Assembly (NCBI RefSeq): GCF_030816895.1
Contig: NZ_JAUSYL010000001.1
Location: 1,984,001-2,048,000 of the forward strand
Source: Clavibacter sp. B3I6
GTDB taxonomy: Bacteria > Actinomycetota > Actinomycetes > Actinomycetales > Microbacteriaceae
DNA length: 64,000 nucleotides
Direction of reading: 5' to 3'
Shown here: piece by piece, positions 43,166 to 51,621 of the stretch
Layout of the letters: every line of letters starts with the position of its first letter
Position numbering within the stretch: the stretch's first letter is position 1
The notes under the pieces: generated by a model
What the model was told of the DNA's origin: nothing
What the model saw: the letters and a program-made list of their open reading frames with translations, nothing else
The model's database searches: none
Program-made: the position numbers and the translations under genes

Positions 43166-44096
43166 ATGAAGGCAGTGCAGTTCCAGGAGATCGGCGGACC
43201 CGAGGTCCTCCACGTCGTCGACGTCACGGCGCCCGAGCCGGGTGCCGGGCAGGTGCGGATCCGCGTCGCCGCGTCGGCGTACAGCGCGGCGGACGCCGGC
43301 ATGCGAGGCGGCTTCCTGCCCATCCCGATCCAGCTCCCGCACATCCCCGGCTACGACGTCGCGGGCACCGTGGACGCGGTCGGCGAGGGCGTGACGGGCG
43401 TCGCGGTGGGCGATGAGGTCGTCGCCTTCCTCCCGATGGAGCGCGACGGCGCCGCCGCCGAGCTGGTCGTCGCGCCGGCCGAGGCCGTGGTCGCGGCGCC
43501 CACGAGCATCCCGCTGGCCGACGCGGCCGCCCTGCCCTCGGTCGCGCTGACCGCGTGGCAGGCGCTCGTCGACGACGGCCGCCTCGAGCGGGGCCAGCGC
43601 GTGCTGATCGTCGGCGCCGGCGGCGTGGTCGGCAAGTACGCCATCCAGCTCGCGAAGCGCCTCGGCGTGCACGTGATCGCGACCGCCAGCCCCCGCAGCG
43701 AGGCGGCCGTCCGCGCCGCCGGAGCGGACCAGGTCGTCGACCACACGACCACCGACCTGCTCGGCGCGCTCGACGGGCAGGTCGACGTGCTGCTCAACCT
43801 GGCGCCGATCGAGCCGGAGCTCTTCGCGTCCTACGTCGCCGCGGTGCGCGACGGCGGCACCGTGGTGAGCACGACGGCCTTCATGGCGACCCCCGGCGAC
43901 GACGCGCGCGGCGTGCGCGCGGCCACCGTGTTCGTCCGCCCGGACCGGGAGCGGCTCGCGGAGCTGGTGGCGCTCGTCGACGCCGGCGCGCTGACGGGTG
44001 GAGGTCACGCGGCGCATCGCGCTCGACGAGCTCCCCGCGCTGCACGCGGAGGCCGAGGCGGGGCGGATCGCCGGGAAGGTGATCGTCCTCCCCTGA
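43166..44096 (+). pseudogene. NADP-dependent zinc-less alcohol dehydrogenase/quinone reductase, C-terminal frameshift
   Basis: The protein begins MKAVQFQEIGGPEVLHVVDV and has the MDR fold with HIPGYDVAGTVDAVGEGV, the cofactor motif VLIVGAGGVVGKYAIQLAK and VHVIATASPRS. After VDAGALT the frame is lost; in the next frame the expected ending VEVTRRIALDELPALHAEAE and GRIAGKVIVLP-stop follows to 44096. One extra G in GGG 43996-43998 explains it (931 bases, 1 over 310 codons). Unshifted, the frame would run on to 44374 with Arg/Ser-rich sequence. Divergent MarR control; NADPH-dependent quinone or enone reduction is likely for the intact form. Confidence 0.85.
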
Positions 44097-44115
44097 TCCG
44101 CTGCCGCCGGATCCG

Positions 44116-44904
44116 CTACTGCGAGAGCTCGCGGTCGAGCCGGTCGAGGAGCGCCTCGAGCGAGACCTCGAACTCCTCGTCGCTGCGGTCCTCGCTGAGC
44201 AGCTCGCGGAGGCGGCGCACCTCGGGCGCCGAGTCGAGGGTCATGCTGCCGTCGCCCTCGGGGATGGCCGCGCCGCCCTCGTCGAGCGGCTCCTCGGCGG
44301 GTCCCGCCTCCGCGCCGCGCACCACGGACTGCAGGAGGAGCTGGCCGAGCAGGAAGCTGCTGAACGCCCGGTAGGCGTTCACCGCCTGCGGATCCGTGAA
44401 GCCGTTGCGGGTGAGCGCGGTGAGGAACCGGTCGACGACCTCCACGCTGCGGAGCGGGGGCCGGAGCCAGGGCGCGGCCGGGTGCCGGGTCGCCACGAGC
44501 GGGAACGCCTTCGGGTGGTCGGTCGCGATCCGGCGCACCTCGTGCGCGACGGTCTGGAGGAACGCCTGCCAGTGCTCCCCCTGCGCCTCGTCGAGACGGG
44601 CGGTGAGGTGCCCCATCAGCGAGGCCACGATGCCCTCGAGGAGGTCCTCCTTGCCGTGCACGTAGCGGTAGAGGGACATGGCCTCCACGCCGAGCTCCTG
44701 CGCCAGCGACCGCATCGACAGGCCCTGGGTGCCGGAGCGGTCGATCTGCCCGAGCGCGGTCTCGACGATGAGCTCGCGGCTGAGCTTGGCCGCGGTCTGG
44801 CCCGTCCTGCTGGTCCTGTCGCGTGCTGCCACGGCGGGTGCCTCCCTGACGGGTGCGCGGTCGGGCAGCGCGGTGCTGGAGACGATCGCATCCGAGGGGT
44901 TCAC
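44116..44904 (-). CDS. TetR/AcrR regulator with TetR_C domain
   Basis: 262 residues. About 35 disordered residues precede the helix-turn-helix (KLSRELIVETALGQIDRSGTQG, SMRSLAQELGVEAMSLYRYV). A C-terminal ligand domain follows (WQAFLQTVAHEVRRIATDHPKAFPLVAT, split by reading) like TetR itself. GTG 44904 is the first start; an ATG a few codons inside is possible. Two CTTAC-N3-GTAAG palindromes lie just upstream, between it and the PRC-barrel gene. Confidence 0.88.
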   Translation of the reverse strand: MNPSDAIVSSTALPDRAPVREAPAVAARDRTSRTGQTAAKLSRELIVETALGQIDRSGTQGLSMRSLAQELGVEAMSLYRYVHGKEDLLEGIVASLMGHLTARLDEAQGEHWQAFLQTVAHEVRRIATDHPKAFPLVATRHPAAPWLRPPLRSVEVVDRFLTALTRNGFTDPQAVNAYRAFSSFLLGQLLLQSVVRGAEAGPAEEPLDEGGAAIPEGDGSMTLDSAPEVRRLRELLSEDRSDEEFEVSLEALLDRLDRELSQ

Positions 44905-44913
44905 GGTAGCGCG

Positions 44914-44953
44914 CCTTACGGCGTAAGGTCTGAATCGCGCTTACACCGTAAGC
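44914..44953. promoter_or_regulatory. Twin CTTAC-N3-GTAAG operators
   Basis: Palindromes at 44914-44928 (CCTTAC/GTAAGG) and 44939-44953 (GCTTAC/GTAAGC) are 25 bp apart between the divergent TetR and PRC-barrel genes. They are the natural binding sites for the TetR protein; no clean promoter hexamers could be assigned. Confidence 0.8.
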
Positions 44954-45005
44954 GACCCCGAACCCACGACACTCCGGCCACCACGCCGGGGATAGGAGCA
45001 TCACC

Positions 45006-45842
45006 ATGATCGACTCCCGCGACATCGGCAGCATCGTCGGCGCCACCGTGCACGACACGGACGGCGACAAGATCGGCTCCGTCGGCCAGGTCTACGTCGA
45101 CCCCGACACGAACGCGCCCCTCTGGGCCACCGTCAAGACGGGCCTCTTCGGCACGTCCGAGTCCTTCGTCCCGCTCGAGGGCGCGGACTGGGATCGCGAG
45201 ACCCTCACGGTCCGCTACGACAAGGCGAAGGTCAAGGACGCCCCGCGCGTCGACGCCGACGGCGCCCTCAGCGAGCAGGAGGAGGACGCCCTCTACGCGC
45301 ACTACGGCCTCGGCGGCGGATTCTCCACCACCACGACGGGCGCCGGCACGCAGGGCCTGTTCGACCAGGACGAGCACGCGGGCGTCGACGGCGACCGCGA
45401 CGTCGACCGCGACCGCGACCGTGACGGCGTGGTCGGCCACGACACCTCCGGCCCCACCACCGACGACGCGATGACCCGCTCCGAGGAGCAGCTCCACGTC
45501 GGCACCGAGCGCGTCCAGACGGGCCGCGCCCGCCTCCGCAAGCACGTCGTCACCGAGCAGCAGACCGTGACCGTCCCCGTCAGCCACGAGGAGGTCCGCC
45601 TCGAGCGCGAGCCCATCACCGACGCGAACGTGGGCGCCGCGACCTCCGGCCCCGACCTCTCCGACGAGGAGCACGAGGTCGTCCTCACCGAGGAGCGCCC
45701 CGTCGTCCACATGGAGACGGTCCCCGTCGAGCGCGTGAAGCTCGGCACGGAGACCGTGACCGACGAGCGCACCGTCACCGAGGACGTCCGCCACGAGGAG
45801 ATCGAGGTCGACGGCGACACGGACGGCACCACCCGCCGCTGA
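45006..45842 (+). CDS. PRC-barrel plus DUF2382 stress protein
   Basis: 278 residues. PRC-barrel at residues 5-80 (IGSIVGATVHDTDGDKIGSV, FVPLEGADWDRETLTVRYDK), an Asp/Arg-rich linker (GDRDVDRDRDRDGVVG) and a C-terminal DUF2382 (YsnF/AvaK) domain of repeated amphipathic strands (LRKHVVTEQQTVTVPVSHEE, RPVVHMETVPVERVKLGTET). Similar proteins are abundant in radiation- or desiccation-tolerant actinobacteria and are stress induced. GGATAGGAGCATCACC precedes ATG 45006. The divergent TetR is a likely regulator. Confidence 0.9.
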   Translation: MIDSRDIGSIVGATVHDTDGDKIGSVGQVYVDPDTNAPLWATVKTGLFGTSESFVPLEGADWDRETLTVRYDKAKVKDAPRVDADGALSEQEEDALYAHYGLGGGFSTTTTGAGTQGLFDQDEHAGVDGDRDVDRDRDRDGVVGHDTSGPTTDDAMTRSEEQLHVGTERVQTGRARLRKHVVTEQQTVTVPVSHEEVRLEREPITDANVGAATSGPDLSDEEHEVVLTEERPVVHMETVPVERVKLGTETVTDERTVTEDVRHEEIEVDGDTDGTTRR

Positions 45843-45859
45843 GCCACCCGCACCACCCC

Positions 45860-45892
45860 GATGCCGGGACGACCGCCGGTCGTCCCGGCATC
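45860..45892 (+). terminator. Terminator after the PRC-barrel gene
   Basis: Arms 45860-45875 and 45877-45892 are exact inverted repeats with one central base, so the working loop is a few bases. It lies 17 bases past the stop at 45842 and has no U-run, typical of this genome. Confidence 0.8.
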
Positions 45893-46007
45893 GGCCGGGC
45901 GGATCCCCGCAGCTCCGCCCGGCTGAGCACCCCCGCACCCCCGCACCACCCGCACCGCCTCCGCCGACGCCCCGCGTCGGCCCACCCGACCCTGAAAGGG
46001 CCACCCC

Positions 46008-46760
46008 ATGGACTTCCCCGCCGTACTGCAGGACGGGCTCGCCGCGGTCATCGCGTTCGTGCCCCTCGCCCTGCTCTTCCTGCTCATCCTCGTCGTCGGC
46101 CTGATCGTCGCGAAGGTCATCTCGAAGGCCCTCGACAAGCTCCTCGAGAAGGTCGGCTTCGACCGCCTGGTCGAGCGCGGCGGCATCAAGAAGGCCCTCG
46201 CCGGATCCAAGCTCGACGCCTCCGACATCGTCGCGAAGATCGTCTACTACACGCTCGTGCTGTTCGTCCTGCAGTTCGCCTTCGGCGTCTTCGGGCCGAA
46301 CCCGGTGAGCGACCTGCTCCAGGGCATCATCGGCTTCCTGCCGAAGATCATCGTCGCGATCATCATCGTGGTCATCGCGTCGGCCATCGCCGCCGGCGCC
46401 AAGGGCCTCATCCAGAACACCCTGGGCGGCCTCTCCTACGGGAAGCTGCTCGGCAACATCGTCGCCGTGTTCATCCTGTTCCTCGGCGTGACCGCGGCCC
46501 TCAACCAGATCGAGGTCGCGACGACCGTCACCACCCCGATCCTCATCGCCGTGCTCGCGATCATCGCCGGCGTGATCATCGTCGGTGCCGGCGGCGGCCT
46601 CATCAAGCCGATGCAGGCCCGCTGGGAGGCCATGCTGACGAAGGCCGAGGAGGAGGCCCCGAAGATTCAGCAGCACGCGAAGGACGCCCCGAGCGTGCAG
46701 CAGCAGGCCAAGCAGGCGCAGCAGAAGGCGCAGGACTCCTCGCGCCCCCGCCGCGCCTGA
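46008..46760 (+). CDS. Conserved TM-helix/MscS-like membrane protein
   Basis: 250 residues: N-terminal helix (AVIAFVPLALLFLLILVVGLIVA) followed by ISKALDKLLEKVGFDRLVERGG, then three more helices (IVYYTLVLFVLQFAFGVFG, IIVAIIIVVIASAIAAGAKG, IVAVFILFLGVTAALNQIEV) of the conserved TM-helix family linked to mechanosensitive channels, but no MscS beta domain. A Gln/Lys-rich tail (QQHAKDAPSVQQQAKQAQQK) is coiled or disordered. A channel or membrane scaffold role in osmotic stress fits its neighbour. AAAGGGCC precedes the ATG. Confidence 0.82.
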   Translation: MDFPAVLQDGLAAVIAFVPLALLFLLILVVGLIVAKVISKALDKLLEKVGFDRLVERGGIKKALAGSKLDASDIVAKIVYYTLVLFVLQFAFGVFGPNPVSDLLQGIIGFLPKIIVAIIIVVIASAIAAGAKGLIQNTLGGLSYGKLLGNIVAVFILFLGVTAALNQIEVATTVTTPILIAVLAIIAGVIIVGAGGGLIKPMQARWEAMLTKAEEEAPKIQQHAKDAPSVQQQAKQAQQKAQDSSRPRRA

Positions 46761-46821
46761 TCCCACCCGCGTCCCCGGCCATCGCCATGCGCGCGGCGGC
46801 CGGGACGCACCCCGCACGCGA

Positions 46822-46855
46822 CGACGGCCGGTTCCCCTCGGGGAGCCGGCCGTCG
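46822..46855 (+). terminator. Terminator after the MscS-like gene
   Basis: A 16-bp stem with one G-U pair and a two-base loop (46822-46837 with 46840-46855). It ends transcription 60 bases past the stop. Confidence 0.8.
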
Positions 46856-46898
46856 GTCGTGGTGCGGTCGCGCGGTGCCGTTGCTCGGCGGAGCGCAT

Positions 46899-46983
<85 letters not shown>

Positions 46984-47170
46984 GACGATCGCACGCCGAG
47001 CAGGTGGTCGACGACCGGATCTCCGCGGGGGCCCTGTCTCGTCGTGCCGATCGTGCGTCTTAGGTGCTGGCGCCATGGCTGTTCACGGGCAGAGCAGCAG
47101 GCCCGCGATCTCCCGAGGATGGTTCCCGCACGCGCACACCGGCGCGTGACATGGATGCTGGAGGAGAAGA

Positions 47171-47605
47171 ATGACCATGATCCCACGTGCCCGATGCCGA
47201 ATCGCGGCCGCGACCCTCGGCGCCACCCTCGCCGCCAGCCTGTCCCTTGCGGGGGCATGCGCCCCTGCGACAGCCTCCGCGGCGCAGGAGAGGCCGACCT
47301 TCACGATCATCGCGACCTCGACCGGCTCGGCCCCCAGCGTCGGGTCAGCGCGGATCACCTTGCGGGACGGCGAGACGCGCTGCGTCGTGATGAAGCGCAC
47401 GACGAAGCCGGGCGACGGTCCGAAGTCGGGCACCGTAGTCAAGAAGGCCCGAATCCATCTCCCGATCACGAGGGCGACTGTCACGAGCTTCCGCGACGAG
47501 GGCTGCGATTCGCCCTACCCGCACACGACGGCAACGGCGCCTCTTGTGAAGGGCAAGGACACGATCATCGTGTCCACCGACCGGGTGCCGCAGATCAGCA
47601 TCTGA
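47171..47605 (+). CDS. Small secreted two-cysteine protein, paralog
   Basis: 144 residues. Signal peptide (AAATLGATLAASLSLAGACA with AxA site near ASAA), mature part about 105 residues with Cys in GETRCVVM and in EGCDSPY. LRDG, IHLPITR and C-x-SP line up loosely with the protein at 7707-8093, so both are probably members of one secreted family. GGAGGAGAAG precedes ATG 47171. A terminator follows. Function unknown; secretion suggests an extracellular or plant-facing role. Confidence 0.7.
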   Translation: MTMIPRARCRIAAATLGATLAASLSLAGACAPATASAAQERPTFTIIATSTGSAPSVGSARITLRDGETRCVVMKRTTKPGDGPKSGTVVKKARIHLPITRATVTSFRDEGCDSPYPHTTATAPLVKGKDTIIVSTDRVPQISI

Positions 47606-47622
47606 CCTCTCCGCTCCCGGAA

Positions 47623-47657
47623 GGCCGGCGGCCGGATCCATGATCCGGCCGCCGGCC
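47623..47657. terminator. Bidirectional terminator
   Basis: A 16-bp perfect stem (47623-47638 with 47642-47657, loop CAT) followed by GTTCT lies between the convergent secreted-protein gene and the sortase-anchored protein gene, serving both. Confidence 0.85.
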
Positions 47658-47676
47658 GTTCTGTGGTGCGGTGCCG

Positions 47677-48981
47677 CTACTCCGCGGAGCGCAGGCGGCG
47701 GCGGGCCACGACGGCGCCCGCGCCGACGAGCGCCAGCAGCGCGCCGATCCCGCCGAGGCCGAGGGCCGCGGCGCCGTCGGTGCCCGTGACGGGCAGCGTG
47801 TCGTCGTGGTGCGCGGCAGGCTTCTGGATCGGCTTCGGGGCGGTGCCCGCGGGCTCGATCGAGGGCGCGGTCGGCGCCGGGGTGGCCGTGCCGGGCAGCG
47901 TGGGCAGGCCCGGGATGACCGGTCCGCCCGCGTCCGCGCCGGTGAGCTCGACGGTGCCGCCCTGCGTGAGGCCCGACTCGAGGCCCGCGACGGACACCCG
48001 GTAGGTGCCCGGCTGGACGTCGCCGAACAGGATGATCGGCTGCGCGAAGGTGCCGTCGACGTCGGCGCGCACGAGGTCCTTCAGCGACCGCGTGCCGACG
48101 CCGACGCCGCTGTTCGCGTCGCTGATCTCGATCACGCGGCCGTCGGGCGCGGTGACCGTGACCTCGACGGCCTCGTAGCGGAGGTAGCCGGTCGCGGTGA
48201 TCTTCAGGCCGCCGAGGATGCTGGTCGCCTCGGTGACGGAGATCGGCGAGATGGTCGAGAACGACGCCTCGGCGCGCACGAACGGGCCGACGGGCGCCTC
48301 GGCGAAGCGCACCAGGCCGCGGATCTCGCCCGTCACGGTGAGGTCGAGGCCGACCTGCGTGAGCGTGACGCTCGCGGTCCGCGAGCCCTGCAGGAGCTCG
48401 GTGAAGCTCGCGGGGAACGCGTACGTGCCGTCCTCGCCGACGATGCCGATGCCGGCGATCGACCTGACGCCCACGGCGTTGAAGTAGCTGGCGGTGACGA
48501 TGCTGCCCGCGGTGCCGGTGCCGGCGAACGGCACGGCCTCGTTGATCGGCAGGGCGACGCCGCGGTCGGGCGTGGTCCAGGTGAAGGGCAGCTCGACGAC
48601 GGGCGCGGTCGGCTCGAGCGTCGGGAGGCCGGTCGTGGGCGCGCCGGGGGTCGCGGTGCCGGGGGCCGGGGCCGGGGTCTCGACGGGCGCGTCGTCGACG
48701 GGCGCGGTCTCCTCGGGGACCTCGGTGGGCGCGGGCGTCGGGGTCGCGTCCTCGGCCGGGGCCTCGACGGCGGGGGTCGGGGTCGCGACGGGGGTCGGCG
48801 CGGCGACGGGCGCCTCGGCGGCCGGGGTCGCCTCGGCCACGGGCGCGGCGGGGACGGTCTCGGCGTGGGCGGCGGGCGCCATCGCGAGGGGCAGGATCAC
48901 GAGCGACGCCGAGAGGCAGGCGCCCGCGGCGGCGCGGCGGAAGGACCGGCCGCGGCCGGCGGCGGGGGTGGGACGGGTCAT
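47677..48981 (-). CDS. LPXTG-anchored surface protein
   Basis: 434 residues. A signal peptide (ACLSASLVILPLAMAPAAHA) is followed by a Pro/Thr/Ala stalk (about residues 40-105), beta-strand domains (TPDRGVALPINEAVPFAGTG, FVRAEASFSTISPISVTEAT, PGTYRVSVAGLESGL), a second stalk, then LPVTG, a membrane helix (AAALGLGGIGALLALVGAGA) and RRRLRSAE. This is the classic sortase sorting signal, so it is linked to the wall. The beta domains resemble adhesin repeats. The 284 bp upstream (48982-49265) hold no gene; TACAGT at about 49100 on the minus strand is a possible -10. Confidence 0.85.
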   Translation of the reverse strand: MTRPTPAAGRGRSFRRAAAGACLSASLVILPLAMAPAAHAETVPAAPVAEATPAAEAPVAAPTPVATPTPAVEAPAEDATPTPAPTEVPEETAPVDDAPVETPAPAPGTATPGAPTTGLPTLEPTAPVVELPFTWTTPDRGVALPINEAVPFAGTGTAGSIVTASYFNAVGVRSIAGIGIVGEDGTYAFPASFTELLQGSRTASVTLTQVGLDLTVTGEIRGLVRFAEAPVGPFVRAEASFSTISPISVTEATSILGGLKITATGYLRYEAVEVTVTAPDGRVIEISDANSGVGVGTRSLKDLVRADVDGTFAQPIILFGDVQPGTYRVSVAGLESGLTQGGTVELTGADAGGPVIPGLPTLPGTATPAPTAPSIEPAGTAPKPIQKPAAHHDDTLPVTGTDGAAALGLGGIGALLALVGAGAVVARRRLRSAE

Positions 48982-49265
48982 GACATCTCCAGTGGTGCCG
49001 ACCGCGCGTCCGCATGGTGCTGTGCTGCGGCCGTGCGGGAGTGGGGTCTGCGTTCCGGGGTCTCGGGAACGCCGGGGGAGGATCTGCTCCCCACCGCGAC
49101 TGTAGGGAATCCCGCTACTCACCTGGGGAAATATCCGGCGCCGTGTGACGCGTGGGACGTGCGAGGCCCGGAGTTGCGGGGGTGACACGCGGGACCGACC
49201 CCCGCACTGGGGGTCCGAGGGGCCGGCTCCCGGGATCCGGAGCCGGAAGCCGAAGCCGCCCGGCG

Positions 49266-50003
49266 TCAGACGACGGGCGCCAGCACGAGGTCGTCGCCGG
49301 CGACGGCGACGAGCACGGCCTGGTCCCGGCCGACGGCTCGGCCCGTCACGGACGGCAGGTCGAGGAGCGCGCGCGGCGCCACGACGCCGTGGCCCGCATC
49401 GGCCAGCCGGTGCGCGAGCTCGCGCCGCGGGAGGCGCCGCGTCGGCTCCTCGGCGAGCGCGCGCACGACCACGAGGTCCATCGGATCCAGGTCCAGCGGC
49501 ACGCCCGCGAGCCACGCCTCGCCGGACACCGGGTCGAGCACGAGGTCGCCCGCGGTGACGAGGGCGGGCGCCAGGCCGCGGCGGCGGAAGAGCTCGCGGA
49601 GCGTGTCGACGACCTCCTCGAGCCCGAACGGCTTCGTGACGTAGTCGTCGGCGCCCGCCCCGAACGCGGCGAGCCGGTCCTCGAGCGAGTCGCGTCCGGT
49701 GAGGAACAGCACGGGCGACGCGACGCCCGCGCGGCGCAGCTCCGCCACCACCTCCACGCCCGAGACGTCGGGCAGCATCATGTCGAGCAGGATCGCGTCC
49801 GGCGCGGCCTCGACGGCGGCATCGATCGCGGCCCGACCGGTGGCGAAGGCGCGCACCTCCCAGCCCTCCATCCGCAGCGCGAGCGACAGGAGCTGCGTGA
49901 TGGGCGCCTCCTCGTCGACCACGAACACGCGGAGCGCCCGGGGACCGGGGCCGGGCAGGGCCTGCTCGTCGTCACGGGCGGCGGGGCTCACGGTGCCGGT
50001 CAT
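49266..50003 (-). CDS. Orphan OmpR-type response regulator with diverged effector domain
   Basis: 246 residues: receiver domain with VFVVDEEAPI (acid pair as DE/E), phospho-acceptor Asp74 (ILLDMMLPDV), FLTGRDS and TKPF. The C-terminal part (GDLVLDPVSGEAWLAGVPLD, VVRALAEEPTRRLPRREL) keeps the outline of a winged helix, but the final recognition helix and wing are altered (SVTGRAVGRDQAVLVAVAGD). No kinase gene adjoins. It may be regulated by a distant kinase or act by protein contact. Confidence 0.8.
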   Translation of the reverse strand: MTGTVSPAARDDEQALPGPGPRALRVFVVDEEAPITQLLSLALRMEGWEVRAFATGRAAIDAAVEAAPDAILLDMMLPDVSGVEVVAELRRAGVASPVLFLTGRDSLEDRLAAFGAGADDYVTKPFGLEEVVDTLRELFRRRGLAPALVTAGDLVLDPVSGEAWLAGVPLDLDPMDLVVVRALAEEPTRRLPRRELAHRLADAGHGVVAPRALLDLPSVTGRAVGRDQAVLVAVAGDDLVLAPVV

Positions 50004-50393
50004 GCGGATCCTCTTCCGTCGGGGGGGCGTCGCCGCCGGCCCGAGGGGGCGGGCCGGCGGCGGATGCTCCTCGCGGAGCGCGCCTCCTCGCGGGGACGCA
50101 TCCTCGCGGAGCGGCGGCCGGGGGTGGGCCGCTCCCCCATCCTCGCGAGCGGGGAGGGCCGGGGCGTCATCCGGGGGGACCGTCACGGGTAGTCCCTACG
50201 GAGTGCACGGGCGGAGCACCGGGGACCGCGAGGAGGCGCACGGCGCGTCCGCAGGCGCGCGCCGCGGGACGGACGGCGGGACGCACGGCGGCCGGCCGGA
50301 CGCCCGCCTACCGGCCCGGGCGGCGGATCCGCGAGACTGATCCGCACGCCGACCTCACGGATCACCCCGCCCCGGCGTCTACCCGGTGTGGAG
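50004..50393. other. Intergenic region with short CCTCGCGG repeats
   Basis: No gene is seen in 390 bp. CCTCGCGG occurs three times between 50068 and 50115, each able to pair with itself, and the stretch is unusually Pro/Arg-coding in every frame, as random GC-rich DNA is. It separates the divergent response-regulator and sigma-factor genes and presumably holds both promoters. Confidence 0.5.
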
Positions 50394-50927
50394 ATGATGC
50401 AGCCGTTCGACAGGGTCGTGACCGAGCACGGCGCCGTGGTGCTCCGCGTTTGCCGGGCCGTGCTCGGCGGGCACGCGGATGCCGAGGACGCGTGGTCGGA
50501 GACGTTCCTGTCGGCGCTCCTCGCCTACCCGCGGCTCGGGCCGCGCGCCGACGTGCGGGCCTGGCTCGTGACCATCGCGCACCGCAAGGCCCTCGACGCG
50601 ATCCGCGCCCGCGGCCGCCGCGCGCTCCCCGTCGACGAGGTGCCCGAGCGGGTGTCCGACCTCGGCGTGCCCGGATCCGACGACCCGGACCTCTGGCGCG
50701 CGGTCGCCGCCCTGCCCGAGCGGCAGCGGCTGGCGGTCGCGTACCGCTACCTCGGCGGGCTGCCGCACGCGGAGGTGGCCGCGATCGTCGGCGGCAGCCC
50801 CGAGGCGGCGCGGCGGGCGGCGGCCGACGGGGTCGCGAGCCTGCGCCGGACGATGGGCGCGGATCCGCCGGGCGGCGAGCGCGCAGCCGCATCCGCACCC
50901 GCCGCGACCGCTGGAGGACGACCGTGA
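50394..50927 (+). CDS. ECF-like RNA polymerase sigma factor
   Basis: 177 residues. Region 2: VVLRVCRAVLGGHADAEDAWSETFLSALLA; linker; region 4: LWRAVAALPERQRLAVAYRYLG, then LPHAEVAAIVGGSPEAARRAAA in place of a longer helix-turn-helix. The C-terminal 30 residues are Ala/Pro-rich. The start could be GTG 50388 or ATG 50394/50397. It overlaps the MGMT gene by GTGA, so it may control a DNA-alkylation response. No anti-sigma gene is linked. Confidence 0.82.
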   Translation: MMQPFDRVVTEHGAVVLRVCRAVLGGHADAEDAWSETFLSALLAYPRLGPRADVRAWLVTIAHRKALDAIRARGRRALPVDEVPERVSDLGVPGSDDPDLWRAVAALPERQRLAVAYRYLGGLPHAEVAAIVGGSPEAARRAAADGVASLRRTMGADPPGGERAAASAPAATAGGRP

Positions 50928-51550
50928 CCGACCCCGACGACACCACGCCCTTCCCCGACGCCGACGCCCTCGAGCGCACGGACCCGACCGCGCCCGCGCT
51001 CCACGCGCTGCGCCTCCGCCTGGCCGACGCGGCCGAGGACCGGGGCGCGCTCGACGTCGGCTTCACGACGATCGACTCCCCCGTCGGCCCGCTCCTGCTC
51101 GCCGCCACGGAGCGCGGCCTGATCCGCGTCGCCTACTCCCGCGAGGACCACGACACCGTGCTCGGCGACCTGGCGCGGCGGCTCGGTCCGCGGATCCTCC
51201 GCGCCCCGAAGCGCCTCGACCAGACCGCCCGCGAGCTCGACGAGTACTTCGCCGGCCGCCGCCGCTCCTTCGACCTGCCGCTCGACCGCCGCCTCTCCAC
51301 CGGGTTCCGCGACCGGGTGCAGCAGCTGCTGCCGGGCATCCCGTACGGCTCGACGCGCACCTACCGCGAGGTCGCCGAGACCGCGGGCAGCCCGGCGGCC
51401 ACGCGCGCGGTCGGCACGGCGTGCTCGACGAACCCGCTGCCCGTCGTGATCCCCTGCCACCGCGTGCTCCGCTCCGACGGCACGCTCGGCGGCTACATCG
51501 GCGGGCTCGCGGCGAAGACGACGCTGCTGGAGCTGGAGGGGCGCATCTGA
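50924..51550 (+). CDS. ogt: Methylated-DNA-protein cysteine methyltransferase
   Basis: 208 residues. The C-terminal MGMT domain has the active site VIPCHRVL (methyl-acceptor Cys near 181), GSTRTYREVAE (DNA helix) and NPLPVVIPC. The middle ribonuclease-like domain begins VGFTTIDSPVGPLLL. About 40 extra N-terminal residues (ADALERTDPTAPALHALRLR) are charged and helical and may be a separate function. It repairs O6-alkylguanine by suicidal transfer. GGAGGACGACC precedes GTG 50924; coupled to the sigma factor gene. Confidence 0.92.
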   Translation: MTDPDDTTPFPDADALERTDPTAPALHALRLRLADAAEDRGALDVGFTTIDSPVGPLLLAATERGLIRVAYSREDHDTVLGDLARRLGPRILRAPKRLDQTARELDEYFAGRRRSFDLPLDRRLSTGFRDRVQQLLPGIPYGSTRTYREVAETAGSPAATRAVGTACSTNPLPVVIPCHRVLRSDGTLGGYIGGLAAKTTLLELEGRI

Positions 51551-51621
51551 CGCGCGCGGCGCCGGCGGACGTCCCCCGTGAGGCGGACGCGCGCGGCGGC
51601 CCCGATGCCTAGCGTGGGGCC

